A stretch of 64,000 nucleotides of DNA from an uncultured Alphaproteobacteria bacterium (GCA_905233975.1 CAJOGD010000004.1:1-64000), one strand, 5' to 3'; shown: positions 26,567 to 35,762, counted from the first letter of the stretch. Numbers and translations are program-made. The notes: a model not told the origin generated them from the sequence alone.

Positions 26567-27340
26567 TTATAATATTATCTGTCCACCCAGGTATGCGTCG
26601 CGTGGAATTGGTCCAAACGATGAACTGGGTGTCACATATATATTCCCAGTAATAGTAAAACGCCCACAAAAATGCAACATGTTTAAATCGCGCAAGAATA
26701 AATTGCCTTCGATTTTTATGTCGCATGGCAAAACATATTTGTACATGTGTTGCAGGTATAAATTCCCACGAATGTGTGCGCCATTTTTCAAAACGATTGC
26801 TTCTTCGCGTGATTCAATGATGATATCGCCATAGATTTTCCCGTCGCCTCCGGCGCGCAATGTCGGGTTTTGTGATGGCGTTGTTTGGACAACGTTGACT
26901 GTTGGTGTGCTGTCGTTTTGTGTGTTGTATTCTGTTGATACTGTTTTCGATGATTTCGTTGTTTCGATTGAAACAGTTTTTTCGTTGGCCATCACGACCA
27001 CCGGCGTCCGATTACAATGCAACACATTGATTATTAACATAGAAAACAGAACAATGATCGCGATTAACAACGTTAAATTTATCAATCCAACTAAATTTAT
27101 TCCGCATAGCCATTTCCAAATTTTTTTGGCCAGCCACACTATGCCATCCCAAATCCACGAACATATCGCACAGGTTGTATCCAATATCCAACGTAATGCG
27201 CGCGCAAGCATGCGGAAAGGAAACAGTATTGCGCGTTCCGCCGTCGTTTCTGTTTTGTGGATACGTTTATCGGATTCTGCGAAATCTTTTTGGCGTTTGA
27301 CGCGTTTCGCGTTAAGTTTTGTCTTTAACTTGTTGAACAT
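26567..27340 (-). CDS. Membrane-anchored protein with bactofilin-like C-terminal repeats
   Basis: 257 aa. A basic N-terminal 40 residues is followed by an amphipathic Trp-rich stretch and a strong membrane helix (about 83-110, L-I-N-L-T-L-L-I-A-I-I-V-L-F). A Ser/Thr linker (about 115-160) leads to a C-terminal beta domain with turns G-D-I-I-I, G-N-L-Y-L, G-N-L-F-L and G-N-I-Y-V at intervals, like the right-handed beta helix of bactofilins. A scaffold role is inference. The start follows AAAGGACAC on the minus strand. Confidence 0.6.
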   Translation of the reverse strand: MFNKLKTKLNAKRVKRQKDFAESDKRIHKTETTAERAILFPFRMLARALRWILDTTCAICSWIWDGIVWLAKKIWKWLCGINLVGLINLTLLIAIIVLFSMLIINVLHCNRTPVVVMANEKTVSIETTKSSKTVSTEYNTQNDSTPTVNVVQTTPSQNPTLRAGGDGKIYGDIIIESREEAIVLKNGAHIRGNLYLQHMYKYVLPCDIKIEGNLFLRDLNMLHFCGRFTITGNIYVTPSSSFGPIPRDAYLGGQIIL

Positions 27341-27408
27341 ATTGTGTCCTTTGTTTTCGTATACTTGTCTTAAATATAGCCTAATTTAATATTTTGTCAA
27401 GTTGTTTC

Positions 27409-27437
27409 TTGACCCATGGTGGGATTTATTGTATAAT
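27409..27437 (+). promoter_or_regulatory. Promoter of the hydrolase gene
   Basis: TTGACC (27409-27414), 17 bp, TATAAT (27432-27437). The coding start lies only 3-6 bases further on, so the transcript would begin at or inside the start codon. Confidence 0.8.
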
Positions 27438-27440
27438 TGC

Positions 27441-28169
27441 ATGGTGCGTTCGGTATTTTGGGCTTTTTTATTGTGCTCTTGTGCGGCCATGTGGCAACCG
27501 GCGGGGGATTTTTCATTTGTTCCGGTTTCGGTGGCCGGGTTTGATATTGCAACGTATCAAAAAATTACTGATCCCCGCGCGGCGGTGCATGTTTATATCG
27601 AAGGCGACGGTTATGCATTTGATGCCTATGGCATGCCGACCGCCGATCCGACGCCGCGTGGCACATTGGTGCGCGATTTGGCCATGCGTGACGGGGCGGC
27701 CAATGTTGTTTATGTTGCGCGTCCATGCCAATTTATAATGTCGGAAAAATGCGATGAAAAATATTGGACATATGGGCGTTTTTCGTCGGCGGTGGTGGAT
27801 TCGATGAGTGGGGCAGTGGCCAAAGTTGCGGCCGGCCGGCCGATTGTGTTGATTGGATATTCCGGTGGTGCGATGATTGGTGGTTTACTCATAAAACGGA
27901 ATCCGGCACTATCCGTTAAAAAGTGGATTACGATTGCGGGTGTGTTGAATCATGCGGATTGGACCGCGTATTTTGGTGATGCGCCGTTGCGGGAATCTTT
28001 GGATTTGGAACATTTGCCGGACGTGCCCGCGGTTCACTATATCGGTGCGGACGATGAGGTCGTGCCAAATGCGCTTTCGCAAAAATGGATTGGTGGCGGT
28101 AAAATAGTTGTTGTTCCAAATGCCGGACATGAAGATTTCGACAATTTGGATATAGATTTTGGATACTAA
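27441..28169 (+). CDS. Alpha/beta-hydrolase lipoprotein, probably leaderless
   Basis: 242 aa. Start ATG 27441 or the adjacent GTG 27444; an upstream TTG frame overlaps the promoter. The signal sequence ends in C-S-C-A, a possible lipidation site. The nucleophile elbow is G-Y-S-G-G (Ser), an Asp lies in G-A-D-D-E-V-V-P, and a His in N-A-G-H-E-D-F. This order is the usual Ser-Asp-His triad. Y-I-E-G-D-G could form the oxyanion region. Substrate unknown; esterase or lipase-like. Confidence 0.8.
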   Translation: MVRSVFWAFLLCSCAAMWQPAGDFSFVPVSVAGFDIATYQKITDPRAAVHVYIEGDGYAFDAYGMPTADPTPRGTLVRDLAMRDGAANVVYVARPCQFIMSEKCDEKYWTYGRFSSAVVDSMSGAVAKVAAGRPIVLIGYSGGAMIGGLLIKRNPALSVKKWITIAGVLNHADWTAYFGDAPLRESLDLEHLPDVPAVHYIGADDEVVPNALSQKWIGGGKIVVVPNAGHEDFDNLDIDFGY

Positions 28170-28184
28170 AACAAAGGGGATAAT

Positions 28185-28898
28185 ATGAAAATAACAATGC
28201 GACCGATGTCGGTAGAAGAGGCGTGGACCTATATATTATGGGCGCATGGAAATTTCCATGGGGAACTTAAAAAATTTGGATACAGTTATAATTTTTTGGT
28301 TCCAAAGCCCGATAATGAACATATAAAGGCCATGTTCGAAAAAGAAATTTTGACCGAAAGTGATGTTAAGTTTTATAAAGATTTCTTTGTGAATGAAATC
28401 TATGACGTCAAAGATTTGCAAAGGCTGGACGATTTGTTTGAAAAATCTGTCAAGGCGAATTTGGAACGCGGAATTAATAAATTTTTGGTACCGTTATTGC
28501 CGTCTTGGAATGCAACCCTGCCCGAAACGTTGGAAATATTGTGCACGTATGGTGGCGGTGCGGGGTATTGGCGCAAGAATGATAAACAGGCAATAATATA
28601 TTTTAGAATGTCGCGGTATTTGGGCAATGAATTTGGTATGTGTGATATATTCTTTCATGAATTTGTGCATATGTTAATAGAAGAACCGATAATTCAAAAG
28701 TATAAAGTCCCGCAAGATTTAAAAGAAAGAATAGTGGATTTGATTTGCTATGAATTTATTCAAAAGCCGGTTGATGAATTATTTGCAAATTCGTTTGCCA
28801 ATGCCTATATTACACCCGAAGCGATAAAAACAAATTTGCCGGCGACGGTGAAAAAAATGATGGCGGATTATAATGCGATGAATAATCCCGATAAATAA
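28185..28898 (+). CDS. Putative zinc metalloprotease, HEFVH type
   Basis: 237 aa, no signal peptide. The zincin motif H-E-F-V-H is near residue 160 (F-F-H-E-F-V-H-M-L-I-E-E), followed by a long helix with P-Q-D-L-K-E-R-I-V-D. The tail I-T-P-E-A-I-K-T-N-L-P-A-T-V is nearly the same as in the lipoprotein paralogue at 60231. The third zinc ligand is probably a downstream Glu (C-Y-E-F). Natural substrate unknown. RBS AAAGGGGAT; 12 bp upstream of the acetyltransferase. Confidence 0.65.
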   Translation: MKITMRPMSVEEAWTYILWAHGNFHGELKKFGYSYNFLVPKPDNEHIKAMFEKEILTESDVKFYKDFFVNEIYDVKDLQRLDDLFEKSVKANLERGINKFLVPLLPSWNATLPETLEILCTYGGGAGYWRKNDKQAIIYFRMSRYLGNEFGMCDIFFHEFVHMLIEEPIIQKYKVPQDLKERIVDLICYEFIQKPVDELFANSFANAYITPEAIKTNLPATVKKMMADYNAMNNPDK

Positions 28899-28909
28899 AA
28901 AGGAAAATA

Positions 28910-29485
28910 ATGACCTATATGGAAAAATTTTTTGAACTGTTTAAACGTGATTTAAAAACAGAACGTTTAGAATTGCGCATCTTGGAACCAACACCTGAAA
29001 ATGCGAAGTTGGTGTGGAATGCGATAAAAAATGAAAATCCCGAAGATTTCAAGTATTCTATTATTATGCCAAAGTCGGAGCAGGGGGCTTTGAAAACAAT
29101 GCAGGAACAGGCCGGTTATTGCCAAGATACCGGTGTGTGTTGGTATATTTTTCATGATAATAAATTGATAGGTTTTCAGCGCATACATTATTGGGAAAAC
29201 AACAAAACTTTGCAATTTTCTGAGGTGTGGTTGGTTCGTTCTGCGTGGAGCAAAGGTTTCAATAAAGAAATACACGATTTTATAGAAAAAATGGCGTTTC
29301 AAGAACTGCATGTTCATCGTGCTACCCGTCAATGTATGGCCGATAATATTCGTAGCAAAAAATCCATTGAACATTCAGGCTATCATTTAGACGGCCGTAT
29401 GCGCCATTCAACCTTAATGCCAGATGGAACATGGATGGACCATTTGAATTTTACAAAATTAGAAAGTGAATATGAAAAGGAATAA
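28910..29485 (+). CDS. GNAT-family acetyltransferase
   Basis: 191 aa. The order R-L-E-L-R-I-L-E-P-T (about 19-28), a central E-V-W-L-V-R strand, the W-S-K-G-F-N-K-E-I acetyl-CoA region and H-V-H-R-A-T-R-Q-C-M-A-D-N-I-R-S-K-K-S-I-E fits a RimJ/RimL-like N-acetyltransferase. The usual Q/R-x-x-G-x-A/G loop is weak (S-K-G-F-N-K). The YHGS gene starts 4 bp after its stop. Substrate unknown. Confidence 0.75.
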   Translation: MTYMEKFFELFKRDLKTERLELRILEPTPENAKLVWNAIKNENPEDFKYSIIMPKSEQGALKTMQEQAGYCQDTGVCWYIFHDNKLIGFQRIHYWENNKTLQFSEVWLVRSAWSKGFNKEIHDFIEKMAFQELHVHRATRQCMADNIRSKKSIEHSGYHLDGRMRHSTLMPDGTWMDHLNFTKLESEYEKE

Positions 29486-29489
29486 TAGT

Positions 29490-30029
29490 ATGAATAGCAA
29501 ACCTAAAATTCTTTACCACGGATCACAAAGACATATAGAAAGTGGCGTTATTCGTCCAATGCCTGCGCATCGAAATAACATGAAGACCAAGGTGACGGCT
29601 GTATTTGCGACCTCTAATTTTGCGCGTGCCAAAAATTATGCTTGCATGAGAGTAATAGCATATGGTTTGAAATCTCCGATAGAAAACGACACATTATATG
29701 TTCATACATTAAATCCTGATATTTCTGGCAAGAAAGCATATGTCTATGAACTGGATTCTGACGGATTTGAACTGGACGTCGGTAACAGTTATTATTCTTT
29801 GATCGATAAACCAATTAAAAAAGAAACCATAATAGATGTTATGCAAGAAATCCAGGAAGGAAGAATAAAAGTCTATGTCTTGAAACCGGAAATAAATTGC
29901 CCACCGGATCGTGCCGATATATGGGAAGAACTTGTTAAAGACAAAGATAATTTTGAATTATATAAACCAAACACAAACAGTGTGAATATGTCGGTGTTGG
30001 CACAGAGCATGAAAGGTGGTCGTTTTTAG
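29490..30029 (+). CDS. YHGS-motif protein, second copy
   Basis: 179 aa. The start at 29490 follows AAAAGGAAT; the longer frame begins inside the preceding gene. Layout matches the protein at 8609: I-L-Y-H-G-S-Q, then G-V-I-R-P, V-F-A-T-S and a basic A-K-N-Y-A helix, followed by V-Y-E-L and a late K-V-Y-V-L-K-P strand. This resembles ART / RNA 2'-phosphotransferase folds. Co-directional with a protease-like and an acetyltransferase gene. Function unproven. Confidence 0.6.
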   Translation: MNSKPKILYHGSQRHIESGVIRPMPAHRNNMKTKVTAVFATSNFARAKNYACMRVIAYGLKSPIENDTLYVHTLNPDISGKKAYVYELDSDGFELDVGNSYYSLIDKPIKKETIIDVMQEIQEGRIKVYVLKPEINCPPDRADIWEELVKDKDNFELYKPNTNSVNMSVLAQSMKGGRF

Positions 30030-30056
30030 TAAATGGTGCATAATTCAAAATAAAAT

Positions 30057-30084
30057 TTGACTTTTTGTGAATTTGTGTTAGAAT
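30057..30084 (+). promoter_or_regulatory. Promoter of the ABC-F gene
   Basis: TTGACT (30057-30062), 16 bp, TAGAAT (30079-30084). It implies a leader of about 110 nt before the ABC-F start. Confidence 0.7.
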
Positions 30085-30097
30085 TTGTGCGTAAACA

Positions 30098-30199
30098 AAA
30101 GGATAAAAACCTATGTGCTTATAATATTGTAATTCTTATCAAAAAAATTGTGCATAGAAATATGCGCTGGGTGAATACAATATTAAAAAGGTTTTTATC
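30098..30199 (+). promoter_or_regulatory. Regulatory leader of the ABC-F gene
   Basis: 30102-30111 (gataaaaacc) is fully complementary to 30190-30199 (ggtttttatc), a 10-bp stem that ends at the base before the ABC-F ATG and covers its likely ribosome site. Between the arms lies a three-codon open frame (ATG-TGC-TTA-TAA, 30113-30124) with its own AAAGG site. Stalling or initiation on that peptide could free the ribosome site, as in leaders of antibiotic-inducible ABC-F genes. Confidence 0.55.
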
Positions 30200-31609
30200 A
30201 TGTTATGTGTATCTTTATCAAAAGTATCTTTTCATTATGCGGGCGCGGACGATTTATTTTCGAATATATCGGCGGCGTTTCATGACAATCAAATTGTTGC
30301 CATTATTGGTGATAATGGTTGTGGGAAAACAACACTGTTAAATTTGATTGCGGGAAATTTAGAACCGACATCGGGGACAATTACGCGCGGCGCGCGGGTG
30401 TATTTAATGCCTCAAATGTCGGAATACGATTCAAAGTCCGGTGGTGAACATCAACAGAAAATTTTGGCCGCGGCCTTTGGGTCCGGTGCGGATATTTTGT
30501 TGTTGGACGAACCGACAAACAACCTGGACGCAGCGGCCAAGGAAAAATTATTTAATGATATTTTTTCGTTTAATGGCGGAATCGTTCTGATTTCCCATGA
30601 CCGCGAATTGTTAAACCGGGTCAATGTGATTTTAGAATTAAAGAAAGACAATTTGAAACTATATAACGGAAATTACGATTACTATTTGTCCCAAAAACAG
30701 GCGGAACAGCGACAATTAGAGGCAAGATTAAGTAATACCGAAAATCGTATTGCGCGTTTGAACAAAACAAAAACAATCGCTTTGGAATGTGCCGCGACCG
30801 GTCAAAAGAAATTAAATCAAACACGACAAAAGGCGTTGCAATGTGGAAATCACAAGGCACTTTCTGGGATACGTGATGCGTCCGATAAATTGGAAAATGT
30901 CATGGTCAAAAAATTAAGACTGATTCAGAAAAAATTGGACGAAAAGGCGCAGGAAAGACAACAAATATCTGAATCTTTGCGTGATGACAAAATAAAAATC
31001 CCGTTGCCGAAAAAGCCTTTCTTAAGAAACGAATTGGTGCGCATAGAAAACATGTCTTTTGGTTATAATGACTTGATTTTTGACGGGTTTAATTTTTCAA
31101 TGCGCGGTGGTGAACGTGTGCGAATTGGCGGGCAAAACGGTTGCGGAAAAACGACATTGTTGAAATTGATTTTGGGACGCTTGCGCCCGCAAAGTGGTGA
31201 AATCAAACTTTTTGGTCGTGCAAGTTATTTGGATCAAAGTTTATCGCTTTTGGATTACAATCAAACGATTGTCGATAATATTATGAATCTGACAAATCTT
31301 AATTTGAATCAAAGTTTCGCCATCGCGGCAAATTTCGGATTTAGAAATGAACACGCACGCAAAAGGGTCGGAATTTTATCAGGTGGTGAATTGTTAAAGG
31401 CGACGTTGTGTGTTGTTTTGGGGTCTGATAATCAACCGGATTTATTGATTTTGGACGAGCCGACGAATAACCTTGATTTGAAATCGATTGCGATATTGGA
31501 AGATGCATTGAATCAATACCGCGGCGCGATACTGTTGGTGTCGCATGATGAATTGTTCGTGCGCAATATCAATATAGATCGGGAAATTGAAATCGGGCCG
31601 GGGGACTGA
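30200..31609 (+). CDS. ABC-F family ATPase
   Basis: 469 aa with two ABC domains and no membrane part. First domain: G-D-N-G-C-G-K-T-T (about 35-43), S-G-G-E near 80 and L-L-L-D-E-P-T-N-N-L-D. Second: G-G-Q-N-G-C-G-K-T-T, L-S-G-G-E and L-L-I-L-D-E-P-T-N-N-L-D. The highly charged linker (about 155-260) is the ABC-F interdomain arm. The short size and leader favour a ribosome-protection role, but which drug or signal cannot be told. The acetyltransferase gene follows after 2 bp. Confidence 0.9.
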   Translation: MLCVSLSKVSFHYAGADDLFSNISAAFHDNQIVAIIGDNGCGKTTLLNLIAGNLEPTSGTITRGARVYLMPQMSEYDSKSGGEHQQKILAAAFGSGADILLLDEPTNNLDAAAKEKLFNDIFSFNGGIVLISHDRELLNRVNVILELKKDNLKLYNGNYDYYLSQKQAEQRQLEARLSNTENRIARLNKTKTIALECAATGQKKLNQTRQKALQCGNHKALSGIRDASDKLENVMVKKLRLIQKKLDEKAQERQQISESLRDDKIKIPLPKKPFLRNELVRIENMSFGYNDLIFDGFNFSMRGGERVRIGGQNGCGKTTLLKLILGRLRPQSGEIKLFGRASYLDQSLSLLDYNQTIVDNIMNLTNLNLNQSFAIAANFGFRNEHARKRVGILSGGELLKATLCVVLGSDNQPDLLILDEPTNNLDLKSIAILEDALNQYRGAILLVSHDELFVRNINIDREIEIGPGD

Positions 31610-31611
31610 AA

Positions 31612-32166
31612 ATGCGTTCGCTATCAAATTTTCCAAAGACGATAAAAACACCACGATTAGCGTTGCGAGTGATTGCACCGACGCCGGAAAATGCCGAACA
31701 AATTTTTAATCTGGTTGAACAAAACCGCGAATATCTTGAAGCCTGGCAGGGACATATAGAATATTTGCGTACGGTCGATGATGTTTTGCAAAACCTTGGA
31801 TTTCGTCACAATCAAATTGAAAAAAACGAAGGAATACTGTTCGGCATTTACAAAAATAAAAATTTTATTGGTCGGATTAGATTTTTCGATGTCAAAGACA
31901 ACAGTTGTGAATTAGGGGCTTGGTTAATTGAATCAGAAACCGGTAACGGCTTTATGACCGAGGCACTGTCCGCATTGGAAACAGAATTATTCAAGTTTGG
32001 TTTTGATAAAATTATATTGGACATAGATGACGGAAATACAAAATCTGAAAGTGTGGCGCGGCGCAACGGATATAAATTTGAAAAGCGACTGCCAATGGCA
32101 TCGTGGGCAAAATGTGTCGGCAAATGTGATTCTTTGATTTATGTAAAGAAAAAGACATCAATATAA
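31612..32166 (+). CDS. GNAT-family acetyltransferase, RimL-like
   Basis: 184 aa. It starts with the family P-R-L-A-L-R-V-I-A-P-T, then W-Q-G-H-I, I-G-R-I-R-F-F and E-L-G-A-W-L-I (strand beta4). The cofactor region is E-T-G-N-G-F-M-T-E-A-L, and the C-terminal part I-L-D-I-D-D-G-N-T-K-S-E-S-V-A closely fits RimJ/RimL. Two bases after the ABC-F gene, so probably one transcript; pairing with a drug-protection factor is suggestive only. Confidence 0.82.
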   Translation: MRSLSNFPKTIKTPRLALRVIAPTPENAEQIFNLVEQNREYLEAWQGHIEYLRTVDDVLQNLGFRHNQIEKNEGILFGIYKNKNFIGRIRFFDVKDNSCELGAWLIESETGNGFMTEALSALETELFKFGFDKIILDIDDGNTKSESVARRNGYKFEKRLPMASWAKCVGKCDSLIYVKKKTSI

Positions 32167-32170
32167 TTTT

Positions 32171-32650
32171 TTATTTCTTTGTCTTATATTCTTTAAATTT
32201 TCCGTCTGGCAAACTGGCGATAATATAACACACAATCAAGATGGCCCAGCCAAAAATATCAAGCACAATGCCCGAACTTGGTATTTTATCGCCCAGTCCC
32301 GTAAACACATTCGCAAGTATATTAAGCCAAAAATATTGACCGCTTAAACCAACGCCATGATAACGTCTAACAAATTGGGTCCAATATAATGTGTCTAAAA
32401 AGATTTTGGAAAATATAAACATTGTCACGAACAATATTGTAAACCATTTTGGTGCAGTGGCCAAAGCACCAGAACCCTTTAGAAGTGCCACTATAAATCC
32501 TATGAATAACATGCTTAGCCCCAGAAATATTTGGCCGTACCAGAATTCTTTCCTTGAGCATGTCTTTGAAAATACATTCCAATTTTTAAACAATGATTTA
32601 ACAGATTGAAGAAATGACATGTTATTTTGTGATTTTTGTGTGGCGGGCAT
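32171..32650 (-). CDS. DUF805-type membrane protein
   Basis: 159 aa. The start at 32650 follows AAGGAGAG. After a soluble N-terminus with C-S-R-K-E-F-W-Y-G-Q, four hydrophobic segments follow. R-K-E-F-W near the first helix and R-R-Y-H-G-V-G-L-S (family R-R-L-H-D-x-G) mark DUF805; the usual Asp after His is replaced by Gly. Function of the family is unknown. Confidence 0.75.
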   Translation of the reverse strand: MPATQKSQNNMSFLQSVKSLFKNWNVFSKTCSRKEFWYGQIFLGLSMLFIGFIVALLKGSGALATAPKWFTILFVTMFIFSKIFLDTLYWTQFVRRYHGVGLSGQYFWLNILANVFTGLGDKIPSSGIVLDIFGWAILIVCYIIASLPDGKFKEYKTKK

Positions 32651-32810
32651 GTTCTCTCCTTTTTTATTAAAGCAATTTATTTATACTAGGAAAACATTGA
32701 TAACGCAATATGTTTTATTGTGTAAAGTATTTTAATTATATTTGATTTTTTATGGTTGATTTTATTCCTTGGTCATTCAATAATCGAAACGCAAAGAAAG
32801 GATGAAATCA

Positions 32811-33482
32811 ATGAGAAATTTTAAAATCATATCATTATTGTTGCTTGCTATGCCTGTGGTTGGGAATGCGTATGGTGCTTACTATCATCCATATGGAAAA
32901 TACGATTCGTCATATAATACGCAACAGTATCAGAAAAATAATAAGCCGGATTTGAATATAAGATTTTTTGTTGGATTAAATACTGCATTGGTAAGTTATG
33001 ATAAAACGGAAATAAAATACAAAACGGCCGGTGTTTCCGAAGAACAAACTACAACGAAAATAAATTATGACATATTTGATAAGGCCGGTTTTGTGTTTGG
33101 AATTGATTCTGATTATGGGTTCCGTTTGTCTTTGGGCGCGCAACATTATAACGCGGACACAAAATTCTTAGATGGTTCGAATAGCGACGCGTCTGTGTTG
33201 GCACTGGGGGCCATGTTGGATATTCCGTTTGTTAAAAAGGAGATAACAAGTCCGTTCCTGCGTTTGGGGGTGAATTATATATCTGTGGATCAAAATGATG
33301 TCAAGATACATTTCCCTGCGTACTATGTTGGGTTGGGTGTGACGCATAATTTTACCAAGAATATATTCGGAACTTTGGTGGCGACCTATGCATTCATGGC
33401 AAAGACCGATGTGGCAAAGGTTGACGCGACGTACCAAGAAAACGCCCTGACTGTAAGCATGGGATTGGGATATAGATTCTAA
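32811..33482 (+). CDS. Outer-membrane beta-barrel protein
   Basis: 223 aa. Start at 32811 preferred over 32802, since AAAGG is too close to the earlier ATG. The signal peptide ends in G-N-A-Y-G, then a Tyr-rich linker, and alternating strands ending in M-G-L-G-Y-R-F, the usual outer-membrane C-terminal Phe signal. About eight strands are visible, as in OmpA/OmpW barrels. Function unknown. Confidence 0.75.
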   Translation: MRNFKIISLLLLAMPVVGNAYGAYYHPYGKYDSSYNTQQYQKNNKPDLNIRFFVGLNTALVSYDKTEIKYKTAGVSEEQTTTKINYDIFDKAGFVFGIDSDYGFRLSLGAQHYNADTKFLDGSNSDASVLALGAMLDIPFVKKEITSPFLRLGVNYISVDQNDVKIHFPAYYVGLGVTHNFTKNIFGTLVATYAFMAKTDVAKVDATYQENALTVSMGLGYRF

Positions 33483-33496
33483 AGAAAAAAATAAAT

Positions 33497-33523
33497 CACC
33501 CCGGGGTTGCCCGGGGTGTGTTT
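33497..33523. terminator. Terminator between the barrel gene and groEL
   Basis: A perfect 9-bp GC-rich stem (caccccggg/cccggggtg) is followed by a T-rich tract on the plus strand. Confidence 0.8.
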
Positions 33524-33530
33524 TTGCTTT

Positions 33531-35150
33531 TTACATCATGCCTGGCATGCCGGCCGGCATTTGTGGTGTGTTCGATTTTTCTTCGGGAATTTCAACCATA
33601 ACCGCACCGGTCGTCAGCAACACGCCCGCGGTCGATGCCGCCGCCATGATAGCGGTCTTTACAACCTTTGCTGGGTCGATAATTCCGGATTTCATCATGT
33701 CAACATATTCGCCGGTTTGTGCGTTGTATCCAAAGTTGTAATCTTTGCTTTCGGACACTTTGCCAACAACGATTTCGCCCGACACGCCGGCGTTTTCGGC
33801 GATTTGTGCGCATGGGGCAACGATTGCGCGACGCACAATGTCGATACCAACATTTTGGTCGGCGTTTTCACCCCGCGCTTTGGCCAGTGCCGCGCCCGCG
33901 CGCAACAGTGCAACGCCGCCGCCCGCAACGATTCCGTCGGCCACCGCGGCACGTGTCGCGGCCAATGCGTCATCAACGCGGTCTTTCTTTTCTTTGACCT
34001 CTACTTCGGTCATGCCACCAACTTTGATAACCGCAACGCCGCCGACAATCTTCGCCAAACGTTCAGACAATTTTTCGCGGTCATAGTCACTGGTGCTTTG
34101 TTTAATATTTGCACGAATTTCGTCCGCGCGTGCGGCGATTGCCTTTTTGTCGCCCGCGCCACCAACGATAAGTGTCGTAGATTTATCGACAACAACGCGC
34201 TTTGCCGCGCCCAACACCGCCGGCGTCAGGTTTTCGAACGTCATGCCCATGTCGTCCGACACAACCGTTGCCCCCGTCACAATCGCGATGTCGCGCAGCA
34301 TTTCTTTGCGGCGATCGCCAAAGCCGGGTGCCTTGACCGCGCATACTTTTAATCCACCGCGCAGGCGGTTCAACACCAATGTCGCGAGTGCTTCGGATTC
34401 GACATCTTCGGCGATAATAAGCAACGGTTTGCCTTGTTGGGCAATTGGTTCCAGGATTGGCAACAACGCCTGAATCCCGGTGATTTTCTTTTCGGAAACC
34501 AATATTTGCGCGCCGTCCAATTCCGCAATCATTTTTTCGCTGTTGCTGACAAAGTAGGGCGACATGAAACCCTGGTCGAATTGCATGCCTTCGACGACAT
34601 CGATTTCGGTGTCCAATCCCTTGGCTTCTTCGACGGTTATAACGCCTTCTTTGCCCACGCGTTCCATTGCATCGGCGATTTTTTTACCAATGTCCGCATC
34701 GCCGTTCGCAGAAATTGTTGCAACCTGGGCGATTTCAGAACTGTTTTTAACCGGACGCGCGTGCGATTCAATGTCGGCCACGACCGCGGCGGTTGCAATG
34801 TCAATCCCGCGTTTGATGTCCATTGGGTTCATGCCCGCGGCGATAACGCGGCGACCTTCACGAAAGATTTTTTGTGCCAATACCGTTGCCGTTGTCGTTC
34901 CGTCGCCGGCATCATCACCGGCCTTTTTCGCGACTTCTTGGACCATGCGTGCGCCAACATTTTCCGTCGGGTCTTTTAATGATACGGCCTTGGCCACCGT
35001 CACACCGTCCTTGGTCGCGACCGGCGCACCATAAGATTTGTCGATAACGACCGTCCGGCCCTTTGGACCCATAGTGATTTTTACCGCGTCGGCAAGTTTA
35101 TCAACACCCGCCGCAATTATATTAGTATTAAAAATAATATCTTTTGCCAT
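33531..35150 (-). CDS. groL: Chaperonin GroEL
   Basis: 539 aa 60-kDa chaperonin. It starts M-A-K-D-I-I-F-N-T and has [22 protein letters not shown] (ATP site) and [11 protein letters not shown]. The C-terminal G-M-P-G-M-M tail is short but present. Downstream of groES by 12 bp. No CIRCE element is obvious upstream of groES. Confidence 0.97.
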   Translation of the reverse strand: MAKDIIFNTNIIAAGVDKLADAVKITMGPKGRTVVIDKSYGAPVATKDGVTVAKAVSLKDPTENVGARMVQEVAKKAGDDAGDGTTTATVLAQKIFREGRRVIAAGMNPMDIKRGIDIATAAVVADIESHARPVKNSSEIAQVATISANGDADIGKKIADAMERVGKEGVITVEEAKGLDTEIDVVEGMQFDQGFMSPYFVSNSEKMIAELDGAQILVSEKKITGIQALLPILEPIAQQGKPLLIIAEDVESEALATLVLNRLRGGLKVCAVKAPGFGDRRKEMLRDIAIVTGATVVSDDMGMTFENLTPAVLGAAKRVVVDKSTTLIVGGAGDKKAIAARADEIRANIKQSTSDYDREKLSERLAKIVGGVAVIKVGGMTEVEVKEKKDRVDDALAATRAAVADGIVAGGGVALLRAGAALAKARGENADQNVGIDIVRRAIVAPCAQIAENAGVSGEIVVGKVSESKDYNFGYNAQTGEYVDMMKSGIIDPAKVVKTAIMAAASTAGVLLTTGAVMVEIPEEKSNTPQMPAGMPGMM

Positions 35151-35162
35151 GATGTTCCCCTT

Positions 35163-35450
35163 TTATTTAATAATTCCCAAAATATCAGATTCTTTGACCA
35201 AGACGTATTCCACACCGTCAATTTTAACCTCGTTCGCGGACGCGGCCCATTTTGCAACCAAAACAATATCCTTTGGTTTTACGGTCATCGCCATGCGCGC
35301 GCCGTTTTGAAATTCACCGTCGCCGACCGCGATAACTTCGCCACGTGCGGGTTTTTCACGCGCGGTATCCGGAATAATAATTCCGCCCGCGGTTTTGTTG
35401 TCTTCGTCGATTCGTTTAATCAGCACATAATTATTTAATGGTTTAAACAT
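35163..35450 (-). CDS. groS: Co-chaperonin GroES
   Basis: 95 aa lid of the GroEL chamber. It starts M-F-K-P-L-N-N-Y-V-L-I-K-R, with a mobile loop (K-T-A-G-G-I-I-I-P-D) that binds GroEL. AAAGGAGTG lies upstream of the start. A sequence starting cttgaaa about 70 bases before the start may be a heat-shock or sigma70 -35, with TATATT as -10. Confidence 0.97.
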   Translation of the reverse strand: MFKPLNNYVLIKRIDEDNKTAGGIIIPDTAREKPARGEVIAVGDGEFQNGARMAMTVKPKDIVLVAKWAASANEVKIDGVEYVLVKESDILGIIK

Positions 35451-35539
35451 AAAGCACTCCTTTTTGATGTTCGTTCATGCTGTTTCGATGCCGGAAATAT
35501 AATGCAAAACCCGATGATTTCAAGTGCAGCAAAAAGTCC

Positions 35540-35569
35540 TTGCGTTTGTTTCGTGTATTTTGATAGAAT
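35540..35569 (+). promoter_or_regulatory. Promoter of class I RNA copy C
   Basis: TTGCGT (35540-35545), 18 bp, TAGAAT (35564-35569). Weaker than copies A and B but in the same place relative to the RNA. Confidence 0.65.
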
Positions 35570-35575
35570 GAACAT

Positions 35576-35762
35576 GTCGATGGGTGTTCCATTGATGGGG
35601 TGTAACGACCCGTTTTAGCGATGTCGGTTTTATTCGACGAAGAACTCCAACCAGATATGTTGGAGGGATGTGAATAATGTGGGGGTTCGCCCTTTTACAA
35701 AATAAGCACACAATTTCGCTAAAATTGTCGTTAACCTCCAACCACTACGTTTTCGGTGGTTC
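35576..35762 (+). ncRNA. Class I structured RNA, copy C
   Basis: Same layout as copies A and B with different stem sequences: P1 35603-35609 with 35727-35733 (taacgac/gtcgtta), P2 35613-35621 with 35716-35724 (ttttagcga/tcgctaaaa), hairpin P3 35645-35665 (ctccaac/gttggag), P4 tgtg/caca around 35670 and 35707. The word GGAGGG..GTGAATA after P3 and AATAAGC before the 3' arms are conserved. The P3 3' side (35659-35666) is complementary to 35735-35742 just before the end hairpin (accac/gtggt, 35741-35760). This copy precedes a surface-protein pseudogene, not an XRE gene, and has an extra hairpin at 35623-35638. Confidence 0.8.

Noticed and set aside
33507-34352. 281-aa frame antisense to groEL
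   Set aside because: Codon content mirrors groEL, with no start signal or homology; groEL is certain.
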